Below, in pieces: positions 44,278 to 58,100 of a DNA stretch of 64,000 nucleotides; position 1 is the first letter of the stretch, and each line of letters starts with the position of its first letter. The position numbers and the translations under genes are program-made. The notes beneath the pieces were generated by a model. That model made no database searches, was not told the origin of the DNA, and worked only from the letters and a program-made list of their open reading frames with translations. Source of the stretch: Strongylocentrotus purpuratus (Eukaryota > Echinodermata > Echinoidea > Camarodonta > Strongylocentrotidae); NCBI RefSeq assembly GCF_000002235.5, contig NW_022145548.1, positions 558,001 through 622,000 of the forward strand, read 5' to 3'.

Positions 44278-46692
44278 TATTCAAAAAATATTAAGAAATA
44301 TTAAGAAATTTATTTTCTGAAATGAAAAACATTCGGAACAATGCAATTTGCAAGTTGAAAAAACATAGTTTGTCATAATATCATAGAGAGAATCCCGTTT
44401 CCACCAGTCTTTGAATGTGACCACTTTATGTATATAATTAGGCAAGAAATTGTCTTTTACATATTTTCCTTTAATAATAAAACCTTCAATGGTTACCTCA
44501 ATGCCATTGTAAAAGTATAGTAAAATACTCTGGTGGTGATTGTGAATGTGGCAATGTGGGGGTGTTGGTGTTGGGCAGGCACAGAAATATATTTCCTAGA
44601 AAAACTGAGTATAATAAACGGGAATTTGCATTTCAATTACTTGGATCTTCTCGTTGATCTACCAGAATATTAAAACAAAACAAAAATATGGAGAGAAAAA
44701 CACCACAAACACGGGAAATCGAAGTAACCTAGTGCATTGCGTGTAAATGACATGCGATCTCTAGGTGAAGAGAGCAGGCGCAGAAACAACGCGTTAAAAA
44801 TCAAGGAACAATTAAAGCAAATGCGACTGCGTCTCGTATATGCCTCCGCCCTAAAATCAGTATACGAAATAAATGGCATTATTTGTGACATATCACAATG
44901 AAAAAATCTCTTGTGAATCTTGAGAAATGGCAATGGCAAGGCTAAAAACCTGTTATTTCAGAAATGTAATTTCAGAAGTTGACCTCAGTCTGCGACCTTT
45001 GCCCTTTGAATCACAAATCAGATCCTCTTCCTATATGGCATATTGCTCTGGTTGTCTCGTTTTTCGCTCGTTGGACCAAAGCCAGCACAAACGTAGCCTT
45101 TTGACAAGGCCTCGTGACTCTGGCTAAGCGGCTGAGATGAGTCTAGATACCCCGGGTGAACGCGCGACCGAGTGACGAATGTCACGAGGCCTTTTGCAAA
45201 GTGGGTTTCACTGCTCCGCATGAATTATTCATAGATACATAATTATTAGCATGCCAATACGCCTACTCCCAGTTGGCTTCGTTCGTTCCATGTAGAGGTG
45301 GTCTTAGCACGTACGTATAGTAGGCATGTAGGTCCAGGTCTGGACAATTCGCACCGTGTGTTCATTCAGGTTTTCGCGATTAGTCTCTTTTTAGTCGCTC
45401 GGCGTCTATCAGGCATGTGGCCTTGTTTAAAGGCTAGCACAAACGTAGCTAGTTCGACGTCACTACCAAACTATAGCCAATCAGCTGTCAATCACGTCAT
45501 ATTGTATGAGGCGGCAAATATATTTTGTGAAATTATCGAGAAAAAAAAATTATTTCTAATTGCAAACTAGTTTTATTTCTGTATGGAAACGCAGCCATGG
45601 TTATCTTGGCTTGCATTCATGTCATCAGAATAGGTTAAAATACGTCTTACATGATTCAAGGGGTCTATTTTGCAGGAAAATTGTCAATTTCGTAGAATGT
45701 TCCACTATGTTACAGGGTGTGCCATTGGGTATGTGTGAACCGGGTGTGCAGAAATGGTGTGTTGAGGAGGGGAAGTGAGAGTGTTCGTGTGTGTGGTAAT
45801 TGTATGTGTGTCAGATGGCTAAGCATAAATCTACAATGGCGAGTAAACTGTCTCCAAAACTAATTATGTGCCTTGAACGTATAGCAGACAGAATCGGCGG
45901 AGCAGCCGACACTTGATAGTGATTTTTTTATGTAAGATTGCTTTGCTAAATATAAACTACAAGAACCTTTTCCATATCTTTAAACTATCATTGATATCTG
46001 ATAATTAAACAGGTAGTAAAATAAACCTACCAACTACATAGTACAATGAAATATCATGAAGACAATCACCCCCAAATTCATTTGATCTATAAACCTTGCA
46101 CTAGGATATCCTCAGCATCATCCTCCAACACCACATTTCTACAAACAATATTTCCGGTCTCGTGAAGAGCTCTCAACCAATCAAAAGCCCAATGAATGTT
46201 GGACGAAAGATATATAAAAAAAAAAAAAAAAAAAGAAACCGGAAAACCGGGCTGCCTCGCTGACGTTCACGCGTAAAAAATCGAATCTATTACTCTTTCA
46301 GATAAGAGTAGACTCTTGCATGATATTGACTGGTTCCCAACTTTCATCCCGGAGTCGTTTGCAGCCTGCTGATATATTGTATCCTGTAGCTCCCGGCAAG
46401 TGGTAAGTTAAACAAAAATATTAAATACGCTGTTTTCTTCATGAATTCTTTTAACATTTTGTAACAGTTTTCTAAAAAGAAAATCCAACTTAATAGCAAA
46501 TTTCTCTAAAATAAAGCAGCAAAATTAAGAAAAGCAGATTGATGAAATTTTAAAGAAGATGTGGCAAAAATATAAGAGAGTTATGCATTTTTTTTCGGGG
46601 GGTAATTGTCATCGGGGGTAATTGACTTAGAATCAGTTTCAACCAGTACCTCGAAAAGAAAGCAGTGTATATTTGTGTTATATCCTACATCA
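44278..46692 (+). repeat. 2.4 kb duplicated block, copy A
   Basis: Nearly collinear with copy B at 55105-59069. Landmarks include CATAGTTTGTCATAATATCA, AGAGAGCAGGCGCAGAAACA, CAATCAGCTGTCAAT, TTCGTAGAATGTTCCACTAT and GAGCTCTCAACCAATCAAAA. Identity is high, so the duplication is fairly young. It ends at the A-rich AAAATATTAT near 46690. A CCAAT word and a GTAAGT donor-like site (46402-46407) are preserved in both copies, but I cannot show a gene. Insertions differ between copies. Confidence 0.85.
45098..45449 (+). other. 352 bp insertion (or deleted block) unique to copy A
   Basis: AGCACAAACGTAGC occurs at 45084-45097 and 45436-45449. Copy B has a single AGCACAAACGTAGC (about 55880-55893) and lacks the sequence between. 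Either an insertion with a 14 bp target duplication in A, or a deletion across 14 bp repeats in B. The block has an internal inverted repeat (GACAAGGCCTCGTGAC and GTCACGAGGCCTTTTG). Confidence 0.75.
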
Positions 46693-46718
46693 AAATATTA
46701 TTATCCCCTGGTGCTCAA

Positions 46719-46750
<32 letters not shown>

Positions 46751-46832
46751 GGGTGCGATTTTTCAAATTTTCGAGGACAACAAAAAATCATTGCTCACTA
46801 CCCTACCCAGCCCCCCCCCCCCCCCCCCCCCC
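46719..46832. repeat. G31 and C22 homopolymer pair
   Basis: A run of 31 G (46719-46749) and a run of 22 C (46811-46832) face each other across about 60 bp. Together they form a strong inverted repeat, like the poly-G/poly-C ends of the CCCGG MITEs, although the interior is different. Homopolymer length may be unreliable in the assembly. Confidence 0.8.
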
Positions 46833-46844
46833 TAGCATTTTCGT

Positions 46845-46997
46845 GCAAACTGCAATGTCTTCTTATGGTTACATGTATTTCACGTTATTTTACCTTTTTC
46901 TTGCCATGTAATTATTCTCTGGCTGGGGGTGATTGGTCAGGGGCTAATTGTCCTAGAACTAGTTTTAACCAGTAAGCACACTTACCCCCCCCCCCCC
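46845..46997 (+). repeat. Dispersed repeat with GGGGCTAATTGTCCTAGAAC
   Basis: AATGTCTTCTTATGGTTACA through GGGGCTAATTGTCCTAGAAC to a C run matches 62130-62275 and partly 63505-63560. It joins directly to the truncated first unit of the tandem array. Confidence 0.7.
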
Positions 46998-47000
46998 CAG

Positions 47001-47169
47001 AAACGGGGAATGGTGCAGAACACCAAATAGGGAAGGGCGAGGAAAATTCATGTCCATTCATCAATCCTTTATTTTCTTTGCCTATTCTTACTACCGAATC
47101 TCACTATGTGTCTATCTTTCTGTCTCCCTCTCCACCTCTTTTCTCTACCCTACATATATTCCTCCCCCC

Positions 47170-47207
<38 letters not shown>

Positions 47208-48718
47208 CCTTCTGTCTCCCTTTTTCCCTCTCTCCCTCCCTCCTCCCTCCCATCTCTCTCTCTCTCTCTCTCTCTCGCTCTCCATCTCTATAATTTCTTG
47301 CTACTTCCACTGCTAGCACAAATTTTATTTGATTTATTTACAAACAGCAATATATTCCATACATTTTATACAATAATTACATATACAGAAAGAGAAACTA
47401 TTGGTTGGTAAAAGGGGCCAGATAATAACACATGTGCTAGTCGAGCCTAACCCCTTAAAACAGCTATTAAAACAAAGTATTTTGGTACAAATCAGTTTAG
47501 AGAACGTAACAAAACAAAAAATAATGAATTTACTTTTACAATCGATACTTAGAAAAAACAAGAATCAGTACTCAACAAGTATTTTCGATTGAAATTATTA
47601 AAATATAAAGAAAATAACGAGATTTGTTTTGATTATTGTTATAATAATTTCAAAAGAATTCCTTTATATGGAATATGTAATTAGTGGGGTATCAAGTGAA
47701 GGGCATTTTTGTTTGTATTTTCTGAAGGTGGTATAACTTTAACATTTTCAAATATGACGCTCGACTCGTTTTGTGATAAAACACTTCATTTTTTCATCAC
47801 AATTTTGTGACTGCTCATTTAATTTTCATTTATAACATTATGTTTCAATGATTCTTTCCCGATACGTCGGATACATGCACACGAGTTGCAAGTCAAGTTG
47901 AAATAAAATTCCTCGATGGTTAAAAATCCTGGTAATTAATATCTCCCTATCCTTGACTGTTCATTGTTATGCTGGTAGCAGGGGCGTCGCTAGACCTTTT
48001 TCAGTAGGGTGGGGGGGGGGGTTGGAGAGGCCACCGATTACTGACAAAACTAGCCACCAATTACCGACAAAACTTGCGACCAATTACCAACAAATATATT
48101 TATGCCAATGTCCCAATGTCATCAAATTTAACCCTATAAACCCGTGGCCAGTTTTCCCCTCCCGCGCGAAGCGCGGGGGCTTTGACATTTCATTAATAAT
48201 GTGAACGATATTATTTAATACAGGATCCCTGTGAAAGGGGAAAAAAGAAGAGAAAAAAAGAATCATTTCTTGGTACGTTTATATTTTTGTCCGTAGTATT
48301 GAAAATATATAGTTACATAGCCTATGAAGTTGGAATACTTTGTTTTACCTCTCATCCTGAAATAACTGTGACAATATGATTTATTTTTGATAGATAAAGC
48401 TTGTGACTTCTCATAACTTTAGAGATCAATCCTTTACCTCTTTAGATTAATCCATAAAGTTTGGGGAAGATATAAACTTTATCTATCAGGAACAAACCAT
48501 ATTGTCGCAACCATTTCATGAAAAGGCGACGGACAAACTTAATCTAACTTTACGGGGAATGGTGCAGAACACCTAATAGGGAAGGGCGAGGAAAATTCAT
48601 GTCCATTCATCAATCCTTTATTTTCTTTGCCTATTCTTACTACCGAATCTCACTATGTGTCTATCTTTCTGTCTCCCTCTCCACCTCTTTTCTCTACCCT
48701 ACATATATTCCTCCCCCC

Positions 48719-48749
<31 letters not shown>

Positions 48750-50248
48750 CCCTTCTGTCTCCCTTTTTCCCTCTCTCCCTCCCTCCTCCCTCCCATCTCT
48801 CTCTCTCTCTCTCTCTCGCTCTCCATCTCTATAATTTCTTGCTACTTCCACTGCTAGCACAAATTTTATTTGATTTATTTACAAACAGCAATATATTCCA
48901 TACATTTTATACAATAATTACATATACAGAAAGAGAAACTATTGGTTGGTAAAAGGGGCCAGATAATAACACATGTGCTAGTCGAGCCTAACCCCTTAAA
49001 ACAGCTATTAAAACAAAGTATTTTGGTACAAATCAGTTTAGAGAACGTAACAAAACAAAAAATAATGAATTTACTTTTACAATCGATACTTAGAAAAAAC
49101 AAGAATCAGTACTCAACAAGTATTTTCGATTGAAATTATTAAAATATAAAGAAAATAACGAGATTTGTTTTGATTATTGTTATAATAATTTCAAAAGAAT
49201 TCCTTTATATGGAATATGTAATTAGTGGGGTATCAAGTGAAGGGCATTTTTGTTTGTATTTTCTGAAGGTGGTATAACTTTAACATTTTCAAATATGACG
49301 CTCGACTCGTTTTGTGATAAAACATTTCATCACAATTTGTGACTGCTCATTTAATTTTCATTTATAACATTATGTTTCAATGATTCTTTCCCGATACGTC
49401 GGATACATGCACACGAGTTGCAAGTCAAGTTGAAATAAAATTCCTCGATGGTTAAAAATCCTGGTAATTAATATCTCCCTATCCTTGACTGTTCATTGTT
49501 ATGCTGGTAGCAGGGGCGTCGCTAGACCTTTTTCAGTAGGGTGGGGGGGGGTTGGAGAGGCCACCGATTACTGACAAAACTAGCCACCAATTACCGACAA
49601 AACTTGCGACCAATTACCAACAAATATATTTATGCCAATGTCCCAATGTCATCAAATTTAACCCTATAAACCCGTGGCCAGTTTCCCCCTCCCGCGCGAA
49701 GCGCGGGGGCTTTGACATTTCATTAATAGTGTGAACGATATTATTTAATACAGGATCCCTGTGAAAGGGGAAAAAAGAAGAGAAAAAAAGAATCATTTCT
49801 TGGTACGTTTATATTTTTGTCCGTAGTATTGAAAATATATAGTTTCATAGCCTATGAAGTTGGAATACTTTGTTTTACCTCTCATCCTGAAATAACTGTG
49901 ACAATATGATTTATTTTTGATAGATAAAGCTTGTGACTTCTCATAACTTTAGAGATCAATCCTTTGCCTCTTTAGATTAATCCATAAAGTTTGGGGAAGA
50001 TATAAACTTTATCTATCAGGAACAAACCATATTGTCGCAACCATTTCATGAAAAGGCGACGGACAAACTTAATCTAACTTTACGGGGAATGGTGCAGAAC
50101 ACCTAATAGGGAAGGGCGAGGAAAATTCATGTCCATTCATCAATCCTTTATTTTCTTTGCCTATTCTTACTACCGAATCTCACTATGTGTCTATCTTTCT
50201 GTCTCCCTCTCCACCTCTTTTCTCTACCCTACATATATTCCTCCCCCC

Positions 50249-50291
<43 letters not shown>

Positions 50292-51798
50292 TCTGTCTCC
50301 CTTTTTCCCTCTCTCCCTCCCTCCTCCCTCCCATCTCTCTCTCTCTCTCTCTCTCTCGCTCTCCATCTCTATAATTTCTTGCTACTTCCACTGCTAGCAC
50401 AAATTTTATTTGATTTATTTACAAACAGCAATATATTCCATACATTTTATACAATAATTACATATACAGAAAGAGAAACTATTGGTTGGTAAAGGGGCCA
50501 GATAATAACACATGTGCTAGTCGAGCCTAACCCCTTAAAACAGCTATTAAAACAAAGTATTTTGGTACAAATCAGTTTAGAGAACGTAACAAAACAAAAA
50601 ATAATGAATTTACTTTTACAATCGATACTTAGAAAAAACAAGAATCAGTACTCAACAAGTATTTTCGATTGAAATTATTAAAATATAAAGAAAATAACGA
50701 GATTTGTTTTGATTATTGTTATAATAATTTCAAAAGAATTCCTTTATATGGAATATGTAATTAGTGGGGTATCAAGTGAAGGGCATTTTTGTTTGTATTT
50801 TCTGAAGGTGGTATAACTTTAACATTTTCAAATATGACGCTCGACTCGTTTTGTGATAAAACACTTCATTTTTTCATCACAATTTTGTGACTGCTCATTT
50901 AATTTTCATTTATAACATTATGTTTCAATGATTCTTTCCCGATACGTCGGATACATGCACACGAGTTGCAAGTCAAGTTGAAATAAAATTCCTCGATGGT
51001 TAAAAATCCTGGTAATTAATATCTCCCTATCCTTGACTGTTCATTGTTATGCTGGTAGCAGGGGCGTCGCTAGACCTTTTTCAGTAGGGTGGGGGGGGGG
51101 GTTGGAGAGGCCACCGATTACTGACAAAACTAGCCACCAATTACCGACAAAACTTGCGACCAATTACCAACAAATATATTTATGCCAATGTCCCAATGTC
51201 ATCAAATTTAACCCTATAAACCCGTGGCCAGTTTTCCCCTCCCGCGCGAAGCGCGGGGGCTTTGACATTTCATTAATAATGTGAACGATATTATTTAATA
51301 CAGGATCCCTGTGAAAGGGGAAAAAAGAAGAGAAAAAAAGAATCATTTCTTGGTACGTTTATATTTTTGTCCGTAGTATTGAAAATATATAGTTACATAG
51401 CCTATGAAGTTGGAATACTTTGTTTTACCTCTCATCCTGAAATAACTGTGACAATATGATTTATTTTTGATAGATAAAGCTTGTGACTTCTCATAACTTT
51501 AGAGATCAATCCTTTACCTCTTTAGATTAATCCATAAAGTTTGGGGAAGATATAAACTTTATCTATCAGGAACAAACCATATTGTCGCAACCATTTCATG
51601 AAAAGGCGACGGACAAACTTAATCTAACTTTACGGGGAATGGTGCAGAACACCTAATAGGGAAGGGCGAGGAAAATTCATGTCCATTCATCAATCCTTTA
51701 TTTTCTTTGCCTATTCTTACTACCGAATCTCACTATGTGTCTATCTTTCTGTCTCCCTCTCCACCTCTTTTCTCTACCCTACATATATTCCTCCCCCC

Positions 51799-51832
<34 letters not shown>

Positions 51833-53335
51833 CCTTCTGTCTCCCTTTTTCCCTCTCTCCCTCCCTCCTCCCTCCCATCTCTCTCTCTCTCTCTCTCTCG
51901 CTCTCCATCTCTATAATTTCTTGCTACTTCCACTGCTAGCACAAATTTTATTTGATTTATTTACAAACAGCAATATATTCCATACATTTTATACAATAAT
52001 TACATATACAGAAAGAGAAACTATTGGTTGGTAAAAGGGGCCAGATAATAACACATGTGCTAGTCGAGCCTAACCCCTTAAAACAGCTATTAAAACAAAG
52101 TATTTTGGTACAAATCAGTTTAGAGAACGTAACAAAACAAAAAATAATGAATTTACTTTTACAATCGATACTTAGAAAAAACAAGAATCAGTACTCAACA
52201 AGTATTTTCGATTGAAATTATTAAAATATAAAGAAAATAACGAGATTTGTTTTGATTATTGTTATAATAATTTCAAAAGAATTCCTTTATATGGAATATG
52301 TAATTAGTGGGGTATCAAGTGAAGGGCATTTTTGTTTGTATTTTCTGAAGGTGGTATAACTTTAACATTTTCAAATATGACGCTCGACTCGTTTTGTGAT
52401 AAAACATTTCATCACAATTTTGTGACTGCTCATTTAATTTTCATTTATAACATTATGTTTCAATGATTCTTTCCCGATACGTCGGATACATGCACACGAG
52501 TTGCAAGTCAAGTTGAAATAAAATTCCTCGATGGTTAAAAATCCTGGTAATTAATATCTCCCTATCCTTGACTGTTCATTGTTATGCTGGTAGCAGGGGC
52601 GTCGCTAGACCTTTTTCAGTAGGGTGGGGGGGGGGGGGTTGGAGAGGCCACCGATTACTGACAAAACTAGCCACCAATTACCGACAAAACTTGCGACCAA
52701 TTACCAACAAATATATTTATGCCAATGTCCCAATGTCATCAAATTTAACCCTATAAACCCGTGGCCAGTTTCCCCCTCCCGCGCGAAGCGCGGGGGCTTT
52801 GACATTTCATTAATAGTGTGAACGATATTATTTAATACAGGATCCCTGTGAAAGGGGAAAAAAGAAGAGAAAAAAAGAATCATTTCTTGGTACGTTTATA
52901 TTTTTGTCCGTAGTATTGAAAATATATAGTTTCATAGCCTATGAAGTTGGAATACTTTGTTTTACCTCTCATCCTGAAATAACTGTGACAATATGATTTA
53001 TTTTTGATAGATAAAGCTTGTGACTTCTCATAACTTTAGAAATCAATCCTTTGCCTCTTTAGATTAATCCATAAAGTTTGGGGAAGATATAAACTTTATC
53101 TATCAGGAACAAACCATATTGTCGCAACCATTTCATGAAAAGGCGACGGACAAACTTAATCTAACTTTACGGGGAATGGTGCAGAACACCTAATAGGGAA
53201 GGGCGAGGAAAATTCATGTCCATTCATCAATCCTTTATTTTCTTTGCCTATTCTTACTACCGAATCTCACTATGTGTCTATCTTTCTGTCTCCCTCTCCA
53301 CCTCTTTTCTCTACCCTACATATATTCCTCCCCCC

Positions 53336-53366
<31 letters not shown>

Positions 53367-53409
53367 CCCTTCTGTCTCCCTTTTTCCCTCTCTCCCTCCC
53401 TCCTCCCTC

Positions 53410-53444
<35 letters not shown>

Positions 53445-54356
53445 TCTATAATTTCTTGCTATTTCCACTGCTAGCACAAATTTTATTTGATTTATTTACA
53501 AACAGCAATATATTCCATACATTTTATACAATAATTACATATACAGAAAGAGAAACTATTGGTTGGTAAAAGGGGCCAGATAATAACACATGTGCTAGTC
53601 GAGCCTAACCCCTTAAAACAGCTATTAAAACAAAGTATTTTGGTACAAATCAGTTTAGAGAACGTAACAAAACAAAAAATAATGAATTTACTTTTACAAT
53701 CGATACTTAGAAAAAACAAGAATCAGTACTCAACAAGTATTTTCGATTGAAATTATTAAAATATAAAGAAAATAACGAGATTTGTTTTGATTATTGTTAT
53801 AATAATTTCAAAATAATTCCTTTATATGGTATATGTAATTAGTGGGGTATCAAGTGAAGGGCATTTTTGTTTGTATTTTCTGAAGGTGGTATAACTTTAA
53901 CATTTTCAAATATGACGCTCGACTCGTTTTGTGATAAAACACTTCATTTTTTCATCACAATTTTGTGACTGCTCATTTAATTTTCATTTATAACATTATG
54001 TTTCAATGATTCTTTCCCGATACGTCGGATACATGCACGCGAGTTGCAAGTCAGGTTGAAATAAAACTCCTCGACGGTTAAAAATCCTGGTAATTAATAT
54101 CTCCCTATCCTTGACTGTTCATTGTTATGCTGGTAGCAGGGGCGTCGCTAGACCTTTTTCAGTAGGGTGGGGGGGGGGGGTTGGAGAGGCCACCGATTAC
54201 TGACAAAACTAGCCACCAATTACCGACAAAACATGCGACCAATTACCAACAAATATATTTATGCCAATGTCCCAATGTCATCAAATTTAACCCTATAAAC
54301 CCGTGGCCAGTTTCCCCCTCCCGCGCGAAGCGCGGGGGCTTTGACATTTCATTAAT
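47001..54356 (+). repeat. Tandem array of 1.54 kb units with A-B higher-order pattern
   Basis: Unit starts (GTGAACGATATTATTTAATA) are at 48201, 49731, 51281 and 52818, preceded by a truncated unit from 47001. Lengths are 1530, 1550, 1537 and 1539 bp, nearly identical. Each unit holds a unique leader, a CT microsatellite, a stretch reading as a reversed LINE-like 3' end (AATAAATCAAATAAAA on the - strand), a CAGGGGCGTCGCTAGACC head, a G run and one CCCGCGCGAAGCGCGGG hairpin. Recurrent 63- and 75-codon frames are conserved only because the units are near-identical. Confidence 0.95.
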
Positions 54357-55104
54357 TTAATAGAGAAAGATGACGATTCGTTGTACCGTTCTCGACTCTT
54401 AATCCTAGTCTGAATTCAGTTCCCCCCCCCCCCCTTCCGCGCAATGCGGGGAAGCTTTTGACGTTTCATTATTAGAGAAAGAAGACGATTCGTTGGACCG
54501 TTTTCGACTCTTAATCCTTGTCTGGATATTATACCATACCGCGCGAAGCGCGTAAGCTTTGATGTTTCATTTAATTATTACTCTGAATCCTTGTCTGAAT
54601 TCAGTTTTCCCCCTTTCACGCGAGGCGCGGAAGCTTTGATGTTTCATTAAATCATTGGAGAAAGAAGACGATTAGTTGTCCTGTTTCCGACTCTTAATCC
54701 TTGTCTGGATTCAATTATCCCCTAGCTCGCGAAGCGCGTAAGCTTTAAAGTTTCATTAATTATTACTCTTAATCATTGTCTGAATACATTTTTCCCCCTT
54801 CCATCGGAGGTGCGGAAGCTTTGCAATTTCATTAATTTTAAGGGAAGGAAAACGATTAGCTGAACCGTTCTCGACTCTTAATCCCTGTCTGAATTCAGTT
54901 TCCCGCCCTTCCGCGCGATGCGGGGAAGCTTTTGACGTTTCATTATTAGAGAAAGAAGACGATTCGTTGGACCGTTTTCGACTCTTAATCCTTGTCTGGA
55001 TATTATACCATACCGCGCGAAGCGCGTAAGCTTTGACGTTTCATTTAATTATTACTCTGAATCCTTGTCTGAATTCAGTTTACCCCCTTTCACGCGAGGC
55101 GCGA
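54357..55104 (+). repeat. Hairpin minisatellite array with about 480 bp super-repeat
   Basis: Continues directly from the last array unit. Degenerate units alternate GCGCGAAGCGCGTAAGCTTT, TTTCACGCGAGGCGCGGAAG and CCGCGCAATGCGGGGAAGCT types. The block 54410-54625 recurs at about 54890-55105, so units are ordered in a higher-order repeat. Hairpin stems are partly decayed here. Confidence 0.8.
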
Positions 55105-58100
55105 AATATTAAGAAATCTATTTTCTGAAATAAAAAACATTCGGAACAATGCAAGTTGAAAAAACATAGTTTGTCATAATATCATAGAGAGAATCCCGTT
55201 TCCACCAGTCTTTGGATGTGACCCCTTTATGTATATAATTAGGCAAGAAATTATATTTTACATAATTTCCTTTGATAATGAAACCGTCAATGGTTACCTC
55301 AATTCCATTGTAAAAGTATAGTAAAATACTCTGGTGGTGATTGTGGATGTGGCATTGTGGTGGTGTTGGTGTTGAGCAGGCAAAGAAATATATTTCCTAG
55401 AAAAACTGAGTATATTAAACGGGAATTTGCATTTTAATTACTTGGATCTTCTCGTTGATCTACCAGAATATTAAAACAAAACAAAAATATGGAGAGAAAA
55501 ACACCACAAACACGGGAAATCGAAGTAACCTAGTGCATTGCATGTAAATGACATGCGATCTCTAGGTGAAGAGAGCAGGCGCAGAAACAACGCGTTAAAA
55601 ATCAAGAAACAAGGCAAATGCGACTGCGTCTCCTATATGCCTCCGCCCTAAAATCAGTATACGAAATAAATGGCATTATTTGTGACATATCACAATGAAA
55701 AAATCTCTTGTGAATCTTGAGAAATGGCAATGGCAAGGCTAAAACCTGTTATTTCAGAAATGTAATTTCAGAAGTTGACCTCAGTCTGCGACCTTTGCCC
55801 TTTGAACCCCAAATCAGATCCTCTTCCTATATGGCATATTGCTCCGGATGTCTCGTTTTCGCTCGTTGGACCAAAGCCAGCACAAACGTAGCTAGTTCGA
55901 CGTCACTACCAAACTATGGCCAATCAGCTGTCAATGACGTCATATTGTATGAGGCGGCAAATATATTTTGTGAAATTATCGAAAAATTTCTAATTGCAAT
56001 GACGACCTTCGTCATTGCCTTGTTTTCGTTCACGTTATTAATATTCTTACTTCTTCCTAGCGTCCGAAATCCCATTCGTTTTGCACGTAGTGCTTGTGGA
56101 CCCTATCTAGATCCTTTACTCTTGCTCGATTCCTTTCAAACTTCGTAGGCGTAATCTCTGATATCCAATCTAGGTCACCTAAATTTTCGTTTTCTGAAAT
56201 CACTCATGCGTAAACGTCCAGGCGCCATTTTGTCCGTTTCCGGTCCATTATAAGGTCTTTCTATCTTCCTGCCTATCTCCACTATCCTAGATCCTACAAA
56301 CTTCTTACAAATCTCTCTAGATAGTCTAAGAGATGTTCTTTAATCTGCGACGTATCACTTGACCTTCAAAATGCCATCTTCGTACTCAAAATTCACATCA
56401 GAAACCGACTCCGTCAAAAATCTCTAAAATTCTTGAAAAATGGACCCCTAAATAATCTAAAACTGCCATAACTTTCTCATATAAATTCCGTTTTGTATTT
56501 AAATCTCACAGTATCTTTATCTCATGATTGCACATAGCCATGCCAAATTTCACGCTCCAATGGCTTTGCAAAACATAAATAGCGCCCTCTAAACTTCTGG
56601 GAATGGGATTTCTTTCTGTGGCCCTATCTCCATTTTGGCTTGGCAGACCCGTACCCTTTTTTGGATTTAGATACCTGAACATATGCCCTTTCCAGCCATA
56701 TACAAAATTATATACCCTAACACTGACCGACTTTGCGAAAAATGCCCTCCAAATTCGCCATTTTCAAGAAAATTGAGAAATAACTTCAAATTGCTCTAAA
56801 TTAGCGATCTTTATACCTACATCAATGAAACTTGGCAGACACATGTATCCATATACGTGACAACTGTCTGCCAAGTTGAATAAATTTTAATGCCCTCTTC
56901 GCAAAGTTATCGCCAAAAATGATGAATTTGCTATGCATTACGTAATAGCGCGTTGAATACGTGCAGTACATTGCGCGCAGATAACAATGGTGTTAAACTG
57001 ACCGCAATGAAGTGCCCTTTCGAATGATACCAAGTATAGTATATGTTCACACAGAAAATTGTGAGTAAATCGCATTTGAACAAAGGTCACTACACGAATT
57101 CCGCCGAGTTTCCGCCCGAATCTAACACGTATTGGCTATAACGTAATTTTTCAGACTGCTTTTCGCCCCTTAAACGTACTTGTTTTTCCTTGAAAATTTG
57201 CAGTGACATGCCGAGTTCCAATACGCAGGGCACCTCCTGGCCGGATTTTTGAATTTAGTCAAGGGGGCCATTTTAGACGCCATTTTGTCCTATAAATCTA
57301 TTTTACATCACGTGTTTCGATAGGATTATCATAGGAAAAAAAGAGTGGTTTATAATAACAACCTTGAAATTCTCTTTCTAATGATACCAAATACGGCCCA
57401 TAAAGAGACGTAAAGAGAAAGAGAAAAAACAATTTAACTCCGGTCATAATACAGATCCTGTACGTTTTCCGCCCATGCATTACACGCATTGTCTATAGGG
57501 GATATTGAGTTCACGCTTTTGACCCCCAGATAGATCTTTATTGCAATGACGAACATGCACCAAATCCCCTTGGTTTTTGCACGCAGTGCTTGCGAGCCCT
57601 TTCTACGTCATTCCCCATATCCCAATTTCTTTCAAACTTCGTAGGCATAGTCACTACCATCCCATCAAGGTCACTGTTGAGGCCTTTCTTTCGCCCTACC
57701 TATCTCCAATATCACAGAAGCTACAGACTTCGTACGAATTGCTCGGGATAGGCGAGAGAAGCTCTTTCGTTTGACATGTAGAAACATGGCGTCATTGCAC
57801 GCACATCGTTGTGACACGATTGCATTTCTAGTTGCAAACTAGTTTTATTTCTGTATGGAAACGCAGCCATTGTTATCTTGGCTTGCATTCATGTCATCAG
57901 AATAGGGTAAAATACGTCTTACATGATTCAAGGGGTCTATTTTGCAGGAAAATTGTCAATTTCGTAGAATGTTCCACTATGTTACAAGGTGTGCCATTGG
58001 GTATGTGTGAACCGGGTGTGCAGAAATGGTGTGTTGGGGAGGGGAAGTGAGAGTGTTCGTGTGTGTGGTAATTGTATGTGTGTCAGATGGCTAAGCATAA

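Noticed and set aside
47401..53750. Family of identical 63- and 75-codon genes in the tandem array
   Set aside because: They are conserved only because the units are recent duplicates; both strands are equally open and the region looks like a LINE 3' end.
55717..56148. 143-residue protein in copy B
   Set aside because: The frame crosses the border of an insertion (55999), is not conserved in copy A and has no recognisable domain.
55999..57823. LTR retrotransposon
   Set aside because: Terminal direct repeats are weak, the flanking duplication is 13 bp rather than 4-6, and no gag or pol motif was found.
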